DNA of 64,000 nucleotides, taken from Acanthococcus lagerstroemiae. Its lineage: Eukaryota > Arthropoda > Insecta > Hemiptera > Eriococcidae. The position numbers and the translations under genes were made by a program. Under the pieces are notes generated by a model. The model had not been told where the DNA came from, searched no databases, and saw nothing but the letters and a program-made list of their open reading frames with translations. The stretch is from contig CM063111.1 in NCBI GenBank assembly GCA_031841125.1, forward strand, positions 57,163,535 through 57,227,534. The letters are read 5' to 3'. This document shows positions 38,101 through 46,533 of this stretch, piece after piece (within the stretch, counting starts at the first letter, position 1; each line of letters begins with the position of its first letter).

Positions 38101-38132
38101 TTTTCACGAATCGTAGACGCCATGTACTTTAG
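25960..38132 (+). CDS. Membrane-anchored SRPBCC/START-like protein (3 coding exons)
   Basis: Coding exons are 25960-26141, 36686-36882 and 37945-38132. They join to 567 nt, 188 residues. Intron 1 is phase 2 (AT|C, Ile), intron 2 phase 1 (G|TT, Val), and all sites are GT-AG with good context. The ATG directly follows the acceptor TTTCTTTCCAG. Residues 9-24 (TAILLAIFIGYFMF) form a membrane segment after a basic start. Residues 30-60 (INKAKPVEVWEFVSDFSNM) are the usual opening of an SRPBCC helix-grip fold (x-A-P-x-x-V-W-x-x-x-S-D). Later strands are HWKYRVYYTEYLSQLP, RTCFFTSFTCV and the C-terminal helix CEREVLHQRRAIRDKL. SRPBCC proteins bind lipids or other hydrophobic ligands; the ligand here is unknown. 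I recognise the family pattern from insect uncharacterised proteins but no gene name. An extra exon inside the 10.5-kb intron cannot be excluded. Confidence 0.85.
26815..28219 (+). pseudogene. Pogo/Tigger-like transposase relic
   Basis: Begins MPRFYKRKVNSKARETIDEQ, a psq/CENP-B type N-terminal helix region, with a TAA stop at about 26901. It resumes with KPSLRKLAYKYETFGIKKST, then FTEKEEKELVDYCLKACA (HTH CENP-B region). After a frame break near 27230 the DDE domain starts: FKPNQIYKFDETGIHTV (first catalytic Asp), SLVTFGVFVNAMGHALPPVY, then LLLLDNHCSRV (second Asp). After more breaks it ends ALKDDTDQRGE and HVLVPSKIISAFAACGLWPI. The order matches Tigger/pogo transposases. The intact protein would cut and paste the element. 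At least one stop and two or three frameshifts make it non-functional. Confidence 0.85.
28256..28650. mobile_element. hAT-type MITE carrying eight TATCGATA sites
   Basis: Inverted ends TAGTGGTCTCAA / TTGAGACCACTA with perfect 8-bp duplication CTAGAGAC (28248-28255, 28651-28658). The palindrome TATCGATA occurs at 28271, 28291, 28315, 28335, 28575, 28584, 28604 and 28614: two clusters of four, one near each end. It is inserted in the pogo element. No ORF. Confidence 0.9.
28680..29330 (+). pseudogene. C-terminal part of the pogo transposase, with zinc finger
   Basis: After the MITE the frame continues with a lysine-rich region (28696-28890, 28980-29070: KMKRKPRPKRAVKKMRKRQ). At about 29150-29330 cysteine-rich segments follow, GRCHFCPENR and, in another frame, CNICDGWAHTLCTDYDNIGF then YICDLCRD. 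This C-x2-C ... C-x2-C-x-x-W-x-H-x-x-C ... C-x2-C spacing is a PHD-type zinc finger. Such fingers end many insect Tigger-like transposases. Frameshifts separate the pieces. Confidence 0.6.
29651..30075. other. Intronic; no gene
   Basis: A-rich sequence with an imperfect A(n)C run at 29800-29850 and no transposon ends. Part of intron 1 of the SRPBCC gene. Confidence 0.5.
30078..30975. mobile_element. TA-flanked MITE with repeated GGGCGATATTAGG motif
   Basis: Ends AGGTAAAGTCGCCTAATATC and its inverse (GATATTAGACGACTTTACCT), flanked by TA (30076-30077, 30976-30977). The motif GGCGATATTAGG or its reverse complement recurs at about 30092, 30292, 30542, 30577, 30600, 30936 and 30953, plus decayed versions. 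No transposase. A Tc1/mariner/pogo-type non-autonomous element is the best guess. Confidence 0.8.
30976..31640. repeat. Diverged repeat modules and poly-C; no gene
   Basis: Two diverged copies of the module TAGCACCCGTAATGCTCCC / TAGCGCCCGTAATGCTCCC occur at about 31058 and 31147. A 20-base poly-C tract lies near 31261-31280. The wording resembles modules at 32040-32180, 32990-33400 and 60098-60360 (GAGCG-AAA-CGTTACGCTCC). Confidence 0.5.
31642..31882. mobile_element. hAT-type MITE, family A copy 2
   Basis: Ends CACGGACGTACCGA and TTCGGTACGTCCCTG, with perfect 8-bp duplication TGTGTCAG (31634-31641, 31883-31890). The smallest and cleanest copy of this family. Inside intron 1 of the SRPBCC gene. 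Confidence 0.9.
32210..32965 (+). pseudogene. RTE-like LINE ORF2 C-terminus and tail
   Basis: Fragments in shifting frames read VVYLGQILSFRNRREKELN, KFNNNIKTKIWESCTRSVLS then YGAQTWALTKGG, and finally in one long frame (32475-32888) RRDKISNQILREKSNMTDIG, LKWKYAGHILRQEEERWERK, RGRPTTRWGDEFVKVMVTGW. This is the post-RT region of arthropod RTE-like elements (Y-G-A-Q-T-W, L-K-W-x-x-A-G-H, R-G-R-P-x-x-R-W-x-D). The stop at 32888 is followed by a 3' UTR ending in a TAAA repeat (32950-32965). 5'-truncated and frameshifted upstream. Confidence 0.8.
32966..34040. repeat. Diverged modules shared with 31000 and 60100; no gene
   Basis: Contains ATACTTGAGCGAAAACCGTT (33250) and GTTACGGTTTTGCTCAAGTA (33715), the two orientations of the 60100 tandem unit, and CACGAAGCCAGTCCGTATGAT (33215), which also occurs at 32160 and 31285 in similar form. 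Intronic. Confidence 0.5.
34040..35600. repeat. Degenerate ACTGACAAACAGCCCAAAA repeat
   Basis: About 1.2 kb (excluding an inserted MITE at 34717-35097) of irregular 18-24-bp units built on CAAAACTGACAAACAGC/CCAAAA. Units are highly diverged, so the array is old. Small ORFs on both strands are repeat artefacts. It lies in intron 1 of the SRPBCC gene. Confidence 0.7.
34717..35097. mobile_element. hAT-type MITE, family A copy 3
   Basis: Begins CAGGGACGTACCGAAGAG and ends TTGGTACGTCCCTG. Flanks GAGTCTGG and CAGTTTAG look like a decayed 8-bp duplication. Contains a GT microsatellite (34746-34757) and repeated CTTGTTGGGTTTTCCCAAC-like units. Inserted in the degenerate CAAACAG array. Confidence 0.85.
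35601..36685. other. Intronic; no gene
   Basis: End of intron 1. Contains TTTATTTATTTATTT plus poly-C at 36238-36275, possibly the reversed tail of a LINE, and nothing else recognisable. The acceptor GGCACTTCCAG precedes exon 2. Confidence 0.4.
36686..36882 (+). CDS. SRPBCC gene, coding exon 2
   Basis: Encodes VDFTIEEDHGNYGHWKYRVY through SSHRTCFFTSFTC, the central strands. Acceptor CTTCCAG at 36685, donor GTAAGC at 36883. The frame starts with a GTG that must not be taken as a start codon: it is Val after the intron. Confidence 0.85.
37395..37631. repeat. 118-bp tandem duplication in intron 2
   Basis: Two adjacent copies (37395-37512, 37513-37631) begin GCCTCAGCAGTCAGCACAGT and end with CCATCATCCCA-TACAAAAAT. 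They differ at a few positions and by a short insertion (AATTTCGG) in the second. Confidence 0.85.
37945..38132 (+). CDS. SRPBCC gene, coding exon 3
   Basis: Encodes HTESVFLVEPAETSGSKYTE, then YECPFMFSSFCEREVLHQRR to a TAG stop at 38130-38132. Acceptor CATTCACAG at 37944. The C-terminal helix ends basic (FTNRRRHVL). Confidence 0.85.
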
Positions 38133-38629
38133 AAATAAGATAAGTTACATTAATTATTTATGTATTAGTACCTCTGTACTCGGCAACATTAAAACGGTTT
38201 CTCTTATTAGTGAATACCAGATCATGAGAATGGTATATCTGAGTGGAAAGACACCAGAGATATCAATTTTCAATTCACAGCTTGTCTTAGCAATCATCTT
38301 CTCAATAGAAAACGTAACCAGCTTATTGATCTAGGGACAATCTATGTGCTGAACGAAATTCTGCATAATCAACTCTCTTTTCAGAATGCCACTTATCTAC
38401 TTCACTAATCCACAAGAATCTAGATATAGCACGACCATTATTTCCTCCTAAAACCTTTACCTATCCACAACTAAATCTGACATAGTCAGGTGTACAGTGA
38501 CATAGACATATCTCTCTCTCTTTCTCTCTCGCGAGCAGACTGAACTCAATAGGCAAGTATAAATGCGACGAAGCCCATCATCACTCCAAATACCAACCTG
38601 CAACAATTTGACATCAAGCTGCGAAATCC

Positions 38630-39500
38630 AAATCCATGCTCCCGGATCGTTTTCGTTTTTTTGACTGGGACGACGATTGTGCTGTATTTGCTTTCGCTTG
38701 CCTATTCGAGTCCTCGGAAGGCAATACCAAATCTTGGGTTAATACATAGCTAACGAAGTTCGAATCCGCGTCTCTAATGACCAGCACTATGCTGAAAAGT
38801 TGCGAAGAAAACAATTGGAAAAGCTACATCATTCTGTTCTCTCCTGCTGATCAAGTCACCAAATGCACATTCCGATTTTCATAGTTAGGAATAATGAAGA
38901 TTCGTAAGTACTCTTCACAATTCCAAATAGTAAAATAAGTAACCTTCGAGGATTGCTGCTCGATATTTCATTTTGTACGCTTTGTATCCACAGCGGGGAA
39001 ATTTCGAACGAGGAAAACACTGGTACGTATGTAACTGGAGATCCGTCCTTGTTGCCTACTATGTAAATGAGGTCAAGTGGAGCACTGTACTTGCACGTGA
39101 TTTTGGTCAGCTTTTCAACTGAATACAAAAAACGAACAGTTGAAGACAGGGAAATCTCGTCTTTGTGGGTACAGTGAAAGCAATTATTGGCAATCACATT
39201 GATTTGAAAGTTAAGAGAAGAGAAAATATAATACTTCGAGTGAGCTCCACGTATGTTTGATACGCTAACATCATTTTCATGCTGCTTTGGCATCCCAGTG
39301 CTTTGATTTCATCGAGCTGTAATGCAAGTACGATCATTAGATACTTGGATGACTCAATTTCAAGGTTAGATGAAACTGATTCGCAGCAAAGTTCGTATCA
39401 AGATTGGAACGTACCATTGTAGATGACGAGACGTTCAATGAATCTGAACCATCGTCGGAAAACATTCTGAATCTCAATATGTTGGACAGAGTAACTGATG
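38630..39500 (-). CDS. Candidate multi-exon gene on the - strand, unrecognised
   Basis: Possible exons on the - strand: about 39461-39409 (MFSDDGSDSLNVSSSTM, donor GTACGT); about 39320-39237 (LDEIKALGCQSSMKMMLAYQ, donor GTATTA); one ending about 38944 (SVEKLTKITCKYSAPLDLIY, then IVGNKDGSPVTYVPVF); and a last exon about 38793-38625 (IVLVIRDADSNFVSYVLTQD, then SQSKKRKRSGSMDLDFAA and stop). The last has a strong acceptor after a pyrimidine tract. The strand-like segments resemble the final strands of sliding-clamp proteins (RAD1/RAD9/PCNA type) and the lysine-rich tail looks nuclear, but the match is weak. The + strand at 39423-39502 also offers an open, acidic exon-like stretch with good splice sites, so even the strand is uncertain. 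Confidence 0.25.
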
Positions 39501-39502
39501 AG

Positions 39503-40233
39503 GTATGAAGAACGTGAACGCTAACCGTGGAGTAACTTAGTTCAGTAACTATTCTCGAACTTAGTTCTCGGAGAACACTATAGATTAACGCACAGTAGCC
39601 ATTAGGAGAATAAAATAATGCAACGAAACACGATTATAGAAGAGGCGTAATCTTGGTAACGAAAATTGCGCTTCAAAATCTTGATAACGCTATTGATTGA
39701 TAAGATTAAATTCGTATCAGTGTTACAGTTCTAGGAGTATTCTGCAACACTAGCCAAAGTAAATTTTCAAATTTGGTCCTTTTGTTTCAAATTTCAATTT
39801 AAACGTCTATGATGACACTATTTTCTGTCTCATTCTTTTCTATTTCTCGTAAGTCGTAACACAATATCATGATCCATGATCATACGATAAACTCTGCTGA
39901 TTATTATCATTCTCGATTTTTGATCTGCGCAAATAAGTATTCTTTGGTGGTCGTATGTTTTGGAAACACTGATTCAAAATTTTCTGGAATGTAAACACAA
40001 GAGTTGAAAATTGAAAAGGGTCTTAACTAAGAGAAGTTAAGATATTTTTTCATCTTCTATCTCATAAGATAAAGATAGATCTGACATTCAAAAATAACAA
40101 GATAGAGGACCTTAGTTAGCTTCAATTTGGCAAACATAAGGTCATTTATAACTATTCTTTTATTCCCTTTTTTTCCCCCACTAAAAACATGAATATAAGA
40201 TTGGGCTTTTGGGGCGACGAGATGATTCAGAGT
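39503..40233. other. Intergenic, AT-rich; no gene
   Basis: No domain-like ORF. Includes a short inverted word pair around 40025-40085 (AAGATA repeats). Confidence 0.4.
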
Positions 40234-40311
40234 GCAGGAGACCTATTATGAAACTCTTACCACTGTAACGATTTGTGGTACTGTGATAAAAGTTTCATAA
40301 TAGGTCTCCTG
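40234..40311. ncRNA. 78-nt near-perfect hairpin, miRNA-precursor-like
   Basis: The left arm CAGGAGACCTATTATGAAAC and the right arm (inverse) pair perfectly over 21 bp. Pairing continues with few mismatches (CTTACCACTGTA with TACTGTGATAAA) to a short loop. Size and stem length fit an animal pre-miRNA, but also a mini-foldback MITE. No flanking duplication is clear. It lies 0.4 kb upstream of the Nrbf2 start. Confidence 0.35.
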
Positions 40312-40716
40312 ATCATTCGCACCAGCTGATAAGTGATATTCGGTGATACTGGTGATACTATCGAAATCTTGAATGAGGAAAATTGTTTATCTCTTTATCT
40401 TGGTTCTTTCCTGTCGTCCGTAAAACTTAAACGTTTTCCTCGTGCAAATTACGATCTGCATTGCAGAGTTTTGCTTGAACGTTGTTGAACCATTTTATTG
40501 ATTATTTATTGGTCTCTTTGAAGTCTGTGTTCGCAGGTATACTTCCTAGTACATGTAAACATTCATACGTTGTTGGACATCGGTCTCCTGCACCATTGAT
40601 TTCATTAGCGGTGGCATTGTTACAGATTTGCTGTGTGTTTGCCTTCAACTGAATCAGGACAAACGTACACGTCATTTCACTTCGCGTCGTATAATGCCCG
40701 ACTGGGTCCATCGTTC

Positions 40717-40752
40717 ATGGATGAAAGAAATCCACATTCTCCTTTAAACCAA
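40717..40752 (+). CDS. Nrbf2: Nrbf2 exon 1 (coding part)
   Basis: Twelve codons, MDERNPHSPLNQ, followed by donor GTAATT. It is too short for ORF finders; chosen because it restores the conserved SPLN-AH junction in phase 0. An ATG four bases downstream is out of frame. Confidence 0.75.
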
Positions 40753-42879
40753 GTAATTTGAATTTAGTAACCGTATACCAGCGAACCTGTATTACAGCGT
40801 TACTTATTGTATTCATTCAAGTACGTCCTCATCAATTGATTATTGTCGTGTATTAGGCTCACGGTTATGCTCGTGCAGCCGAAGCGTTTGAAAAGGCAGC
40901 GAGATTCGACGAAGCTTGTATATGCCATCAGAAAGCGGTTGAGCTACTGAAGAAGAGTCTAGAGATAACCACGTTTGCCTCCACGCAAGAGTCGATCCTA
41001 CTGCAAATTGAATTTCACCGACGCCAAGAACAAATTATAGTGTAAGTCGTGTACTTCACTGTCTTCAGTAGACGTGGCATAATCAGAAAAATTCAGAATT
41101 ACATGACTGTTCAGCGGAACTTTAAATTTGAACGCCTTTTTTTATTTCCCACTAGACTGAAGAGAATACAGTACGGAATCCAACGACAGCTACTGGCACA
41201 GAAAGAGCAACAGATGATCATGGAGCAAAAAGAAACCTGTTTGAAGGAGAACAAGGATAAGAATCTGCAGTGGGCTATATACAAGTAATTTTTCATGTTT
41301 CACACTAGCCTACAATATCGAGCCGAAAAATCTCTATGTAAACATCAAACGTGAGAGTGATTTCTCCATAGTTTGAAGACTATATTTATACCACCTTGGA
41401 CAAGATGTATTGAGGTCTTGTTTAGTATATTCTGTTTTGTAACCTGAGCTGAATTCACAAGAAGAGTAAGAAAAGCAAGTGATGACGGACCTCTGCTGGA
41501 GAAACTAGATGAAACACTTGAAATGAAAGAATGAAGCAAGTTTGTTTTGGGGAGGGGGTGATGTATTTTAGAGATGTGATAGATGTCTTTATTTGAATCT
41601 AGTACGAGGTCTGAAATTGGTTGAAAACAGTTGGAAGGCTTTCAGGAGTTTTAATTAAGTTAAGAGGGATTTTAGAATGGCCAATCTTTTGAACAAGCCT
41701 GATAAAGACTTGGGAAATTTCGTACAAGGGTAGAAAAGTTTGAATCGACTCTGGAGTAGTCACAAGTCGTTTTAAAGGGTTGTAACCAAGTCTGGCCACG
41801 TCTTGAAGTGGCATAAACATGTCTTACAGAAGGCTTAAACAAACATGGAACAGTTAAGGAGTTGAAAATCCTAATCAAATTTTAAGGAATCGTAAAGTCT
41901 TCATAATGTTTGAAGGAGTCTCAAACATTTTTGAATAAGTCTGGAAGACCCTTGAACAGACGTAAATTAACCAGATCTCGTCTTGAAGAGTGTTAGAGTC
42001 TTAGACAAGCCTCGGAAAATCTTAATTAAGTGTTGAAGAATCTAAAAGGACCTCAAATAAGTCTTGAAGAAGCCTGAAAGAATCTGAAACATGTATGGAA
42101 GGGCAAAGATTTCTTCAAAGGTGTTCAATAGATCTAGGAAACTAGTCCTACAATAGTCTGGAAGACTTTCAGAATTTGAAACGGATCTGGAAGAGTTTTG
42201 TAGTGTCTGAAACAGGTCTAAAAAAGTTTCAGTCTTAAACATGTCTTCAAGAATATAATGAATCTTATAGAGTTCTCATGTAATCTGGCTGTGTCTTAAC
42301 GAGTCTTACATTACCCTCAACGTTTCGAAATTGAAACAGGCTGAAAGAGTCCAGAAGAATCCCTAAAGTATGCACGGACATAGCTTGAGGTGGAACGAAC
42401 CTCGCATGGCTGTATATAATTTAGACCCAGGGTCTCTTCTAATTACCACATTCCAAGCTATAGAACAGAACTTGATTGCCTTCATTCTAGCTATAAATGT
42501 AAACTAAGTGGGCATTTTGTACAGGAACATCGAAGCGGTGGACTCATTAATCAACACCCTTGCCGACCGCGAATCGAAACCACTAGACGAATCCGAAGAT
42601 CTCGGTTCCGGGAATGCGTACAGTAGCTGCATGAAGCATCCTAAAAACGACAGCACCGTCATCGAGGAGCTGCATACCTTGAACAGCAAATTGCGTGAGC
42701 TAATTTCGCAGTTACTGAATCAGCTCGAAGAAAGCCAAAAAGAGGCTAGCCTGCTCAGAGAGAAGGTCAAGTTCTACGAATCTCTTCCTACGAAGAAGGA
42801 CGAATCCAACGGGGAGCAAAATTTAATCGATTTCAACAGCTTGTCTTCATCGGGCGAGTCAATCGGCATCATTCCTTGA
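40717..42879 (+). CDS. Nrbf2: NRBF2/Atg38 homologue (4 exons)
   Basis: Exons 40717-40752, 40857-41041, 41156-41284 and 42525-42879 total 705 nt, 234 residues. Introns are phase 0, 2, 2; donors GTAATT, GTAAGT, GTAATT; acceptors TATTAG, CCACTAG, TTGTACAG. The start MDERNPHSPLNQ matches the short first exon of vertebrate NRBF2 (x-x-PLNLAH). Residues 13-75 (AARFDEACICHQKAVELLKK) are the MIT-type helical hairpin. 75-115 is a long basic/Gln helix (IQRQLLAQKEQQMIMEQKE). 157-207 (KNDSTVIEELHTLNSKLREL onward) is the dimerising coiled coil. The tail is NLIDFNSLSSSGES. NRBF2 joins the VPS34-VPS15-Beclin1-ATG14 complex and supports autophagy initiation. Human NRBF2 is 287 residues, so this one is shorter in the linker. 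DFNSL could be an Atg8-interacting motif (inference). Assignment is strong. Confidence 0.88.
40857..41041 (+). CDS. Nrbf2: Nrbf2 exon 2
   Basis: Encodes AHGYARAAEAFEKAARFDEA to the FHRRQEQII end of the MIT-type helices. Donor GTAAGT at 41042. Confidence 0.88.
41156..41284 (+). CDS. Nrbf2: Nrbf2 exon 3
   Basis: Encodes LKRIQYGIQRQLLAQKEQQM through KNLQWAIY. Donor GTAATT at 41285; reading through gives a stop at once. Confidence 0.85.
41590..42340. repeat. Degenerate AGTCTTGAAGAGTCTG repeat in Nrbf2 intron 3
   Basis: About 750 bp of irregular ~25-bp units (for example AAATAAGTCTTGAAGAAGCC, GAAACGGATCTGGAAGAGTT). Same word family as 12945-13460 and 14600-14900. - strand ORFs here are repeat artefacts. 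Confidence 0.65.
42525..42879 (+). CDS. Nrbf2: Nrbf2 exon 4 with stop
   Basis: Encodes NIEAVDSLINTLADRESKPL, the coiled coil, and the tail to TGA at 42877-42879. Confidence 0.88.
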
Positions 42880-45014
42880 TCAAGGACTACATTATGTTCT
42901 CAATCTAAGGTTGTTGAGTGCAGGACGTGTGTTGTGAGTTCGTGGCTTGCGTGATTTTCAGAAGTCACGAATGTGAAATCTTTAAAGAATTGTAAGTTAA
43001 AGTGCTAGGTTTAAGCTTGTATCGTTTAACGTTCGTTCGATTATCTGCGTGCTTTCATGTGGATTAGCACAAACGCAGAATTGACGAGGGCCGTTCGAAG
43101 AAGTTTGCCAGTTAATGGTATAGGCTTACTGGTTGTATTTTATTTTGTTTTGAAATTGTTAGACTGAGATATAAACGAATGCGAATGCTTTGTAAACGGT
43201 CTGTATGAGTGAATGGTAGGAGGGGGTGTCAATCATGGTTAACCTTGTGGAATATCTTGACTAATGGAAACATTTTTTGTAGCCGTGAGAAGGTACAATG
43301 ATCATGACGAAGAAATGATGTTGATGTGGGAATCCACTCGAGGATTAAACCGAAAACAGAGCCCCGTGACAAATATACAGACCCACTGCACAAAAACAGG
43401 ACATTTTGGAAGTTAATGTTGAAGGTAAAGCTGAATTTTGATCTGAATAACTGACCCGTCTACTCCCTACCTAGTTTTCTTTTTGGTTTCAGCATGTGCA
43501 GTCTCATCCCCCCCTCGCTCCTCTTCCTTCGTAGATTGCTTCCCGCTTAAGAAAAGCATTCTGAGGGTTCAGATCAAGTTACTATGTGAATTTCCGATTA
43601 GCATCTTGAAAAAATCGTAATTCCAGAAGCAGTAACAGATTATGCTAACTAGAAATGTCTCTCGACTGCATCAATTTGAGCCCGCTCGCTGGAGCAGTAG
43701 AAGTATTTCACAAGTTTTTCATTCATTCGTTTCCAAGTAGGATTGGACGTCAACATCAATTTTTCTACCACCGCATTCCTCTAACTATATTGAAAAACTG
43801 TTTACTTAGAATATTCTCGAATCGATGACTCACGGTTTCTTTCATCGACACACGTTAACTGGAAACATTTTACAAGATCATCTCAGTACTTTTTAATTCA
43901 TCCCCCATCTAGAAGTTTTTTGGCTCGTGTGAAAAAGTTTCGGCGCAAACTTCAATCATAATTTATCCATAGTTCGTCGTTTATTTTAAGCGTGTACTGT
44001 TCGTAATATTTAAATGAGTTCGATGACCGCCATTACAGCGAAGCTATCATCTATTTAGCGACTTTTCGAGTTAACGACGTTTTTCGCTCGCTGCTATTTA
44101 TAGCGCCGAATTGACCATCGTTAATTTATGCTGTTCGATTATTAATAGTAATGATCGCTTCGTACCTGGAGCCATTGTGGTCGCCATTACGTGATTACGT
44201 TTGTTTCGTGATCCAAAAATAATACTGTCAGATTACATAATAGTGTTATAATACGCCCTCTGTGTAGGATACCGGTGTGATTTTTTCGTGTACTTTAAAA
44301 GGTGAAAAGCTTTCTAGATAATTTAATCGATCAAGTGAATTCGTGCAGAGAACTTTGCATCAATCGGTTTCGTCTCCAACGGCGTGCTGAAGTAAAAAAA
44401 GAGGAGGGGATTTGGCCGGGAACAAAAGTTACTGGATAAGCGAAAAGAAGTGTAGTTTGACGAGGTACAACAGAATTGCACGTAACTGGGCTAGCAATAA
44501 AAGGAAAAGAGGAATTTCGTTTTTTTATCTGGCTACGGGGCTACCCTTTTTCTCCCATACATCCATGAATGTATCTCCATCATTACAAAATACTTCCTTT
44601 CATTTTGTTTCAATTTTTTAGTAAATTATTTGAAGTAAACCGTATGCCCTCCTTCCTCTCCATCAGTTCATGAACACGTCTGAGATTCCAGTATTTTTCC
44701 TCGTTTCATACCCGTAGTATTATTTAAGAATTGTAATCATTTGTTAATAAATTCTCTGAAATGTTTCTGAGTAAATCCTGTTGTTCTGCCATGAATATGT
44801 ACATAATAATTCTCGTGAATATATTTTTTTGTTGTTTCTTTGTTATCGTCTTATTTGAAGATAAAGATGAAGTGTAACATTTAAAGAGTATTTTTTTCAG
44901 AAACGGTTATGTTCAAAACGTCGGTTTTTCTGGAAACATAGAAAATTGTTCAGAAACTATATTATTCTTGAACGGTGGGATCTTTGAATTCAAATATCTC
45001 TGTTGCAATGCCTC
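42880..45014. other. Nrbf2 3' flank; no further gene
   Basis: Probable 3' UTR then intergenic DNA. A possible AATAAA poly(A) signal lies in GTTAATAAATTC (44744). No repeats with clear ends. Small ORFs (44412-44621) show no family. Confidence 0.4.
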
Positions 45015-45159
45015 AAGTCTGGTCCAATTAAGAAACATAACCGGCTACCCGCAATACACATTGATAGAATGGGCATTGTGAAGTTGGAGGGGAAGGACGA
45101 GTTCATGAACACGTTATCATCGCCGTGAAAAAATCATGTTTCTTAACTGGACCAGACTT
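45015..45159. mobile_element. 145-bp MITE-like inverted repeat
   Basis: Starts AAGTCTGGTCCAATTAAGAA and ends with the inverse (TTCTTAACTGGACCAGACTT); the TIRs are about 24 bp with one mismatch. No transposase. Flanking duplication not evident. Confidence 0.7.
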
Positions 45160-46211
45160 TAATAGCGATATGATAGATTGATAGAATTATCAGGACTTGT
45201 TGCTGTATCCAGTGACACTTCTAACTCAAAATTTTCACATTTTATGCGAAATCGTTTTTGGAAAATTACTCTTCACTTGGAAACCGTCACCGTTATTGTC
45301 GACTAAAGATACGGCCAACAGGAGGTGGAGCTGAGGGCCTTGAGCCGAGGTTGAGTTTCCTGAAATCTCCTGAACCCCCAGCCTAAAGAATTTGTCTGTT
45401 ACTCCAACTCATCTGCCTCTTTCTAGAAGAGCGAGCACGCTGCAGCTTCAGCCTGCTCAAAGATATTCCTCTGATGGCAAAACAGCGACTTGACTACGAA
45501 ATACAGGATGGGGATTAATTACCGCTGAATTCGGTTGTGCACTGTACAGAGAAATCAGTGAGAATGACCCAGTTTTGTAATCTGAACCCGAAGCGAGCGT
45601 ACCGACGATCGGCCGCTGATAGATTTTTGGTGAACTAGATAAAAATTTCGGTATTCCAGAAGAACCATGGGTGGTGCCTTTTACATTTTGTCAATTTCAA
45701 ACCGGGATCTTTTTACTTCGACTTTCTTGTGGGCCGGCGGCCTCACAAAAAATCAGAAGTACACCCTGGTTCGCTGAATGGAATCTACCCCATGAAGAAG
45801 AAATGAAACATATCTTACTGGTCGGATTCAAATAATTCAGATCATAACTAATAATTATAAAACAACCCATCAGACGGACAAGCTATTAGTCCACACATTC
45901 ACCATTTCTAATTTCCCCTTCATTTTAAAGTTAGGCAACTATTCTTTCGGCAATATAGAACGACAACATGCTTGTAACGCCGTTCACTCGCGTCAGTCTA
46001 GACAGAGAGCACACTTCGTCACGGGGTTAGAAGAAGGTCATGATGACTCAGAAGACGGAAAAAGTAATCAATTTCTGAATTTCGATCATTTTCATCAATT
46101 GGCAAAATTGGAAAGGAAACGATATTTCTGCTTTTTCACTTTACAGCTCAAAATTCTTCAGCTAGCCGAATCCGTAGTAGTTCGACACTTTCCTTTTCTA
46201 GAAGAGTCACA
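45160..46211. other. No supported gene
   Basis: Unique intergenic sequence without domain-like ORFs or transposon ends. Confidence 0.4.
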
Positions 46212-46533
46212 CAGGAATGCACCGAAGAGTTAGTTCTTCCGATGGGTGGGGGGAGGGGGAGGTAAAGATTGTGAAAGTCCCAACTGACTCAACTCAGAAC
46301 TCTCAAATATCAATGCAAAAAAAAAAAAAAAAAAACTTTTTGACTTGTTGGGTTTTCCCAACTTCTCAACTCAATTCCCAAGTATCAAAGTAAAAAATAA
46401 AAAACCTTTCAACTCGGTGGATTTTTTCAACTCACCTGACTGAAATGGTAAATTTTCTCAATTGCTGAGTGAAAAATACCTACAGGGAGAAAGGGGAATA
46501 AGTTGCCCCCTGTCCCCTATCGGTACGTCCCTG
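46212..46533. mobile_element. hAT-type MITE, family A copy 4
   Basis: Begins CAGGAATGCACCGAAGAG, ends ATCGGTACGTCCCTG. Flanks GAGTCACA and AAGTCACG are a decayed 8-bp duplication (6 of 8). The interior matches the 34717 copy closely (GTGAAAGTCCCAACTGACTC). Confidence 0.85.

Noticed and set aside
37813..38334. 173-residue + ORF overlapping the last SRPBCC exon
   Set aside because: Different frame from the conserved exon; its translation shows no family pattern.
42508..42524. ATG at 42508 as start of a separate coiled-coil protein
   Set aside because: It lies in the intron before the TTGTACAG acceptor; the exon joins in phase to Nrbf2 exon 3.
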